Positions 5,033-8,849 of a stretch of 8,849 nt of DNA are shown here, in pieces (within the stretch, counting starts at the first letter, position 1; each line of letters begins with the position of its first letter). The DNA lies in contig JACCUL010000261.1 of assembly GCA_013811855.1 (NCBI GenBank), positions 1 through 8,849 of the forward strand. Reading direction: 5' to 3'. The notes below the pieces were generated by a model. It made no database searches and had not been told where the DNA came from. It saw only the letters and a program-made list of their open reading frames with translations. A program made the translations under genes and the position numbers. The DNA is from Acidimicrobiia bacterium. GTDB lineage: Bacteria; Actinomycetota; Acidimicrobiia; Acidimicrobiales; Ilumatobacteraceae.

Positions 5033-7686
5033 CCGCCGTCGGCTCGGCCGCGGTCGGCCCGGCCTACCCGTTCGCCCTCGACCAGTTCCAACTCGACGCC
5101 GTCGCCGCCCTGGACCAGGGGCACCACGTCGTCGTGGCCGCGCCCACCGGAAGCGGCAAGACGGTCGTGGCCGAGCACGGCATCGAACTCGCCCGCCGGT
5201 CCGGACGCCGGGCCTTCTACACGGCGCCGCTGAAGGCCCTGTCGAACCAGAAGTTCCGCGACCTCCGCCAGCGCTACGGCCCCGACGAGGTCGGGCTGCT
5301 GACAGGCGACAACTCGATCCAGGGCGACGCACCCGTCGTGGTGATGACGACCGAGGTGCTGCGCAACATGATCTACGGTCGCTCGCCCGGGCTGGCCCAG
5401 CTCGGGCTCGTCGTGCTCGACGAGGTGCACTTCCTGCAGGACACCTACCGCGGACCGGTGTGGGAGGAGGTCATCATCCACCTGCCGGCGCACGTCCAGC
5501 TGGTGTGCCTCTCGGCGACGGTGAGCAACACGAACGAGCTGGCGGCGTGGATCCAGACGGTGCGGGGCCCGACCACGCCGGTCATCGAGCTGCGCCGACC
5601 CGTCGCGCTCCACGACCGCTACCTCGTCGGCGACCGCACCAACGACCGGGTGCACCTGATGGAGACGTTCGTCGGTGGCCGCCCCAACCCCGACGCCGCC
5701 CGCATCGACGCGTCGGCCATCCGCCGAGGGCGAGGCCGGATCGAGCGACCCGTGCGGGGAAGTGGGCGACGGGTCCTGTACCCGCCGGGGCGGGTCGAGA
5801 CGGTGGAGCTGCTCGCCGCCCGCGGGTTGCTGCCGGCCATCCTGTTCATCTTCAGCCGCAACCAGTGCGAGGAGGCGGCCCGATCGTGCCTGGCCGCCGG
5901 GTTGCGCCTGACCGACGCCGACGAGCGGGCCCGCATCCAGGCCATCGTCGAGGTCCGGCTGGTTGGCCTCGGCGCCGACGACCTGGACGTGCTCGGGTTC
6001 GACGAGTTCCTGGCCCGGCTGGAGGCGGGCATCGCCGCCCACCACGCCGGGATGGTGCCGGCCTTCAAGGAAGCGGTCGAGGCCTGCTTCATCGAGGGCT
6101 TGACCAAGGCGGTGTTCGCCACCGAGACGCTGGCCGTCGGCGTCAACATGCCGGCCCGCACGGTCGTCATCGAGAAGCTGACCAAGTTCACCGGCGATCA
6201 CCACGAAGCGCTGACGCCGGGCGAGTACACACAACTCACCGGGCGCGCCGGCCGGCGAGGCATCGACGACGAAGGGCACGCCGTCGTGCTGTGGAGCCCG
6301 TTCGTCCCCTTCGAGCAGGTCGCCGCGCTGGCCGCCAGCCGGACGTTCCACCTGCGCTCGGCGTTCCGCCCGACCTACAACATGGCCGCCAACCTCGTGG
6401 GTTCCTACTCGACCGAACAGGCCCACCACCTGCTCAACCTGTCCTTCGCGCAGTACCAGGCTGACCGCGACGTCGTGCGACTGGAGGCGCGGATCGAACG
6501 GACCCGCACCGCACTCGCCGCGGCGCGCGACGGGGCCGAGAGCCCCTACGGCGACATCTGGGCGCACCGCCGGGCCAACGAGGAGCGTCGGCTGGCCCGC
6601 CGCGGGCGCGCCGATGCAATCACCACGGCGTTGGTCCGGTTGCGCCCCGGCGACGTCATCCACGCCGCCAAGGGCCGATACAAGGGGCCCGTCGCCGTCG
6701 TCGCCGCCGCGCACCGCAAGGGCGGGATGCGGCTGACCACGGTCACCAAGCGGGCCGACCTGCTCCTGCTGACGAACGACGACTTCGACGAGACGCCGCA
6801 CGTGACCGCCACGGTGCGCCTGCCGACGTCGTTCAACCCCCACCTCACCGGCTACCGCAGGGAGGTGGCCCGCGCCCTCGGTGGCGCCAAGGCGACCGGC
6901 CTTCGCCGGCGACCGGACGCGGCGCGTGACGAGAGCGCCAACCCGCTCCATCCCGTCGAGCGGGATCCGGACCTTCGTGCGCGCATGCGCGCCGCCGGGC
7001 AAGCCGAGCGGTTGGAGCGCGAGCTGATCGAGCTGACTGGTCGCGTCGAGACCCACAACCAATCCCTGGCCCGCGACTTCGACCACGTGATCGCCATCCT
7101 GGCCCGCCGCGGCTACGTCGCCATCGGCGAAGGCCCCGCCGGCGAGTGGGCGCTGACCGATGCGGGGCGGATGCTCGCCCGCTTGTTCCACGAGGAGGAC
7201 CTGCTCGTCGCCGAGTGCCTACGTCGCGGCGTCCTCGACGGACTCGGCGCGACCGAGCTGGCCGGGCTGCTGTCGACGTTCGTCTACGAGCACCGCAGCC
7301 CCGACCCGCCGGCACCGCCGTGGTTCCCGAGCCGGGAGATCACGGCTCGGTGGCGTTCCGTCGTGGCGGTGAGCGACGAGGTGGCCGCCGACGAACGGGC
7401 CAGCGAGCTGGGCGAGCACCGTCCGCCCGACCCCGGCTTCGTCGCCGCCGCGTACGGGTGGGTGGCCGGCGACGACCTGGCCGACGTCGTCGCCGACGAG
7501 GAGTTGACGGGAGGGGACTTCGTGCGCACGATGAAGCAGCTCGTCGACCTGGCCCGCCAGGTGGCGCTCGTGGCGCCCGATCCGACGACGCGCCAGCGGG
7601 CCGCCGAGGTGGCGGACGCGGCCTATCGCGGGGTGGTGGCCGACGGCGTCGCCGGCGTGGCGAACCTGGCCGCCGAAGGGCCGTGA
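5029..7686 (+). CDS. helY: Ski2-like DEAD/DEAH-box helicase, HelY type
   Basis: Superfamily 2 ATP-dependent helicase related to yeast Ski2/Mtr4 and mycobacterial HelY (Rv2092c); it probably unwinds RNA or remodels ribonucleoproteins in the cytosol. It has 885 residues, close to the roughly 900 of HelY. Motifs in order: APTGSGKT (motif I, 38-45), TTEVLRNM (Ib, 107-114), DEVH (II, 131-134), SAT (III, 162-164), a LFIFSRNQCEEA motif IV strand, HHAGM at 338-342, TETLAVGVNMPART (V, 365-378) and QLTGRAGRRG (VI, 402-411). A beta-rich segment containing LRPGDVIHAAKGRYKGP (about 536-552) resembles the SH3/KOW-like insert of this family. The part after about 700 fits the DSHCT domain. The GTG start overlaps the tatC stop as GTGA. 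Co-location with tatC is conserved in actinobacteria. The natural substrate is not known from sequence. Confidence 0.94.
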   Translation: MTAVGSAAVGPAYPFALDQFQLDAVAALDQGHHVVVAAPTGSGKTVVAEHGIELARRSGRRAFYTAPLKALSNQKFRDLRQRYGPDEVGLLTGDNSIQGDAPVVVMTTEVLRNMIYGRSPGLAQLGLVVLDEVHFLQDTYRGPVWEEVIIHLPAHVQLVCLSATVSNTNELAAWIQTVRGPTTPVIELRRPVALHDRYLVGDRTNDRVHLMETFVGGRPNPDAARIDASAIRRGRGRIERPVRGSGRRVLYPPGRVETVELLAARGLLPAILFIFSRNQCEEAARSCLAAGLRLTDADERARIQAIVEVRLVGLGADDLDVLGFDEFLARLEAGIAAHHAGMVPAFKEAVEACFIEGLTKAVFATETLAVGVNMPARTVVIEKLTKFTGDHHEALTPGEYTQLTGRAGRRGIDDEGHAVVLWSPFVPFEQVAALAASRTFHLRSAFRPTYNMAANLVGSYSTEQAHHLLNLSFAQYQADRDVVRLEARIERTRTALAAARDGAESPYGDIWAHRRANEERRLARRGRADAITTALVRLRPGDVIHAAKGRYKGPVAVVAAAHRKGGMRLTTVTKRADLLLLTNDDFDETPHVTATVRLPTSFNPHLTGYRREVARALGGAKATGLRRRPDAARDESANPLHPVERDPDLRARMRAAGQAERLERELIELTGRVETHNQSLARDFDHVIAILARRGYVAIGEGPAGEWALTDAGRMLARLFHEEDLLVAECLRRGVLDGLGATELAGLLSTFVYEHRSPDPPAPPWFPSREITARWRSVVAVSDEVAADERASELGEHRPPDPGFVAAAYGWVAGDDLADVVADEELTGGDFVRTMKQLVDLARQVALVAPDPTTRQRAAEVADAAYRGVVADGVAGVANLAAEGP

Positions 7687-8282
7687 CGATCCGCCGCGGC
7701 CAGCCGTGGGGTGAGACGGTCCCGCCGCCGGACGACCTCGTCACCGTCACGTCCGACGCCGACCTCGCCCGCCTCGTCGAAGCCGGCGAGCGCCGCCCCA
7801 TCCGGATCGTCGGCGGGGACCTGCTGGCCTCACTCGGTGGTGCGGCCTCCGACGGGCAGGTGCGCGAGCTGCCCCTCGACATCATCGAAGGGCGGGCCGA
7901 CGGGGAAGGGTTCATCGCCGTGGCCCACGTCGTCGCCCGCTCGCCGGGGCGGACCGGCTGGTGGCGCGGTCCGATCGTCGCCGTCGCCAACGTCGACCAC
8001 CTCGGCCGGTGGGACCTCGCGCCGCGGGCCCACCCGAACGACGGCCTGCTCGACGTCGTCGAAGTCGACACGGCGATGTCCGTGCGGGCGCGATGGCAGG
8101 CGTGGCGCCGGCTGCCGACGGGCACCCACGTCCCCCACCCGTCGATCCGCACGACGCGCACGACGGCGGCGTCGTGGGACCTCGACCACCCGACCGCGCT
8201 CTGGGTCGACGGCGTCGAACGGGGTCGGGTCCGGTCGCTCGCCGTCACGGTGCGCCCCGACCACGTGATCGTGTATGCCTGA
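7683..8282 (+). CDS. Compact YegS/diacylglycerol-kinase-like protein lacking a recognisable nucleotide-binding domain
   Basis: A 199-residue cytosolic protein from a GTG overlapping the helY stop (GTGA). Residues about 62-199 resemble the beta-sandwich C-terminal domain of YegS-type lipid kinases. They include LPLDII at 63-68, IVAVANVDHLGRWDLAPRA at 98-116, HPNDGLLDVVEV at 117-128, a LPTGTHVPHP segment at 144-153 and WVDGVERG at 174-181. True lipid kinases have about 130 extra N-terminal residues with a GGDGT nucleotide loop. Here only about 60 residues precede the domain, and the nearest equivalent is VGGDLLASLGG at 43-53, without the GDGT motif. I recall similar short actinobacterial proteins with a WWRG motif being labelled diacylglycerol kinase, but cannot verify it. 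Kinase activity is doubtful; a lipid-binding or regulatory role is possible. Family similarity moderate, function unknown. Confidence 0.6.
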   Translation: MTIRRGQPWGETVPPPDDLVTVTSDADLARLVEAGERRPIRIVGGDLLASLGGAASDGQVRELPLDIIEGRADGEGFIAVAHVVARSPGRTGWWRGPIVAVANVDHLGRWDLAPRAHPNDGLLDVVEVDTAMSVRARWQAWRRLPTGTHVPHPSIRTTRTTAASWDLDHPTALWVDGVERGRVRSLAVTVRPDHVIVYA

Positions 8283-8286
8283 GCCG

Positions 8287-8849
8287 ATGGACGCGATGCC
8301 GATCGACGCGTGGATCCTCGACGAGTCACCGGGCTCCTACCGCTGGGGGAAGATCGAGCTGCCGGCGCTCCGACCCGACGACGTGCGCATCCGGGTCGTC
8401 GCCAGCGCCCTGAACCACATGGACCTTTGGGTCACCCGCGGCCTCCCCAGACCCCCGCTGCCGCACGTCCCCGGCTGCGATGTCACCGGCGTGGTCGACG
8501 CCGTCGGCGATGACGTGACCGCGGTGGCGGTCGGTGACGAGGTGGTCGTCAACCCGGGCGTGTCGCCGGTCGAGGACATCGTGACGCTCGGCAACGACAG
8601 CCCGATGGGCCCGGGGTTCACCATCTATGGCGAGCACACGTGGGGCGGTCACGCCAGCCACGCCGTGGCACCGGGCCGCAACGTCGTCGCCCGCCCGGGC
8701 GGCCGGTCGTGGGAGGAGTGCGCGGCGTACCCGCTGGCCTCACTCACCGCCTATCGGATGCTGCGCCGGGCCAGGCTGCACGCCGGCCAGACCGTGCTCG
8801 TCGTGGGGATCGGCTCGGGCGTGTCGTGCGCCGCGCTGGCCATCGCCCG
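8287..8849 (+). CDS. MDR-family (zinc-type alcohol dehydrogenase-like) oxidoreductase, N-terminal part
   Basis: Partial gene running off the right edge after 187 full codons; family members have about 320-360 residues. Visible are the GroES-like fold beginning AWILDESPGSYRWGKIELP, ASALNHMDLWVTRG at 39-52, HVPGCDVTGVVDAVG at 60-74, VGDEVVVNPGVS at 82-93, GEHTWGGHASHAV at 115-127 and the start of the NAD(P)-binding Rossmann fold VLVVGIGSGVSCAALA at 170-185. The usual catalytic-zinc cysteine position reads NHMD, and the four-cysteine structural-zinc loop after NPGVS is replaced by cysteine-free sequence. It therefore looks like a member without structural zinc and perhaps without catalytic zinc, closer to quinone-reductase-like MDRs. 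The start is ATG 8287, 4 nt after the upstream stop; ATG 8296 is equally plausible. Substrate unknown. Confidence 0.85.
   Translation, partial: MDAMPIDAWILDESPGSYRWGKIELPALRPDDVRIRVVASALNHMDLWVTRGLPRPPLPHVPGCDVTGVVDAVGDDVTAVAVGDEVVVNPGVSPVEDIVTLGNDSPMGPGFTIYGEHTWGGHASHAVAPGRNVVARPGGRSWEECAAYPLASLTAYRMLRRARLHAGQTVLVVGIGSGVSCAALAIA

Noticed and set aside
4963..7191. 742-codon open frame on the minus strand opposite tatC/helY
   Set aside because: It is antisense to a full set of helicase motifs, and its Gly/Val/Asp/Arg-rich sequence has no domain I recognise.
7146..7682. Open reading frame continuing upstream of the DGK-like start inside helY
   Set aside because: This region is the helY C-terminal DSHCT domain in its own frame; the other frame is Arg/Gly/Pro-rich shadow sequence, not a missing kinase N-terminus.

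Overview
This is a high-GC window in which every gene has strong G/C bias at third codon positions. Nearly every base is coding, and the largest clear gap is about 66 bp. The presence of the Pup ligase PafA, a TatA/B-TatC-HelY gene string and frequent GTG starts indicates an Actinomycetota chromosome. The arrangement is not the mycobacterial one, because pafB and pafC are missing beside pafA. A deep-branching lineage such as Acidimicrobiia is my best guess, but that is inference. I see no insertion sequences, phage genes, CRISPR arrays, tRNAs or rRNAs.

Layout. (1) Positions 2-376: the C-terminal part of a PxpC/KipA-type 5-oxoprolinase subunit, cut by the window edge. (2) Positions 324-752, minus strand: a DUF3052 protein whose 3' end overlaps the first gene tail to tail by 53 bp. 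(3) Positions 753-816: a 64-bp divergent promoter region. (4) Positions 817-2903: pafA followed by type I signal peptidase lepB, joined by a GTGA overlap. (5) Positions 2925-3650, minus strand: a glycerophosphodiester phosphodiesterase, convergent with lepB. (6) Positions 3651-3716: a second divergent promoter region. (7) Positions 3717-8849: a tight plus-strand operon of tatB-like gene, tatC, helY-type helicase, a compact YegS/diacylglycerol-kinase-like protein and an MDR oxidoreductase cut by the right edge. Its first three junctions are 4-nt stop/start overlaps and the last is a 4-nt gap.

How the genes fit together. PafA attaches the small protein Pup to lysines of substrates for the mycobacterial-type proteasome. 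Pup, Dop, the Mpa/ARC ATPase and the core subunits PrcA/PrcB are not in this window. TatB-like protein and TatC form the receptor of the twin-arginine pathway, and LepB removes signal peptides from exported proteins, so pafA-lepB and tatB-tatC together place export genes around a protein-degradation gene. HelY is a Ski2-like RNA/DNA helicase. In Mycobacterium tuberculosis the order is pafA-pafB-pafC-tatA-tatC-helY. Here the outer genes keep that order, but lepB and an inverted GDPD gene occupy the pafBC position.

The most interesting observations are the pafBC replacement, the TAnnnT hexamers placed 6-7 nt before three start codons (suggesting leaderless mRNAs), and the small kinase-like protein that lacks a recognisable nucleotide-binding domain. 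I found no strong evidence for an entirely new system.
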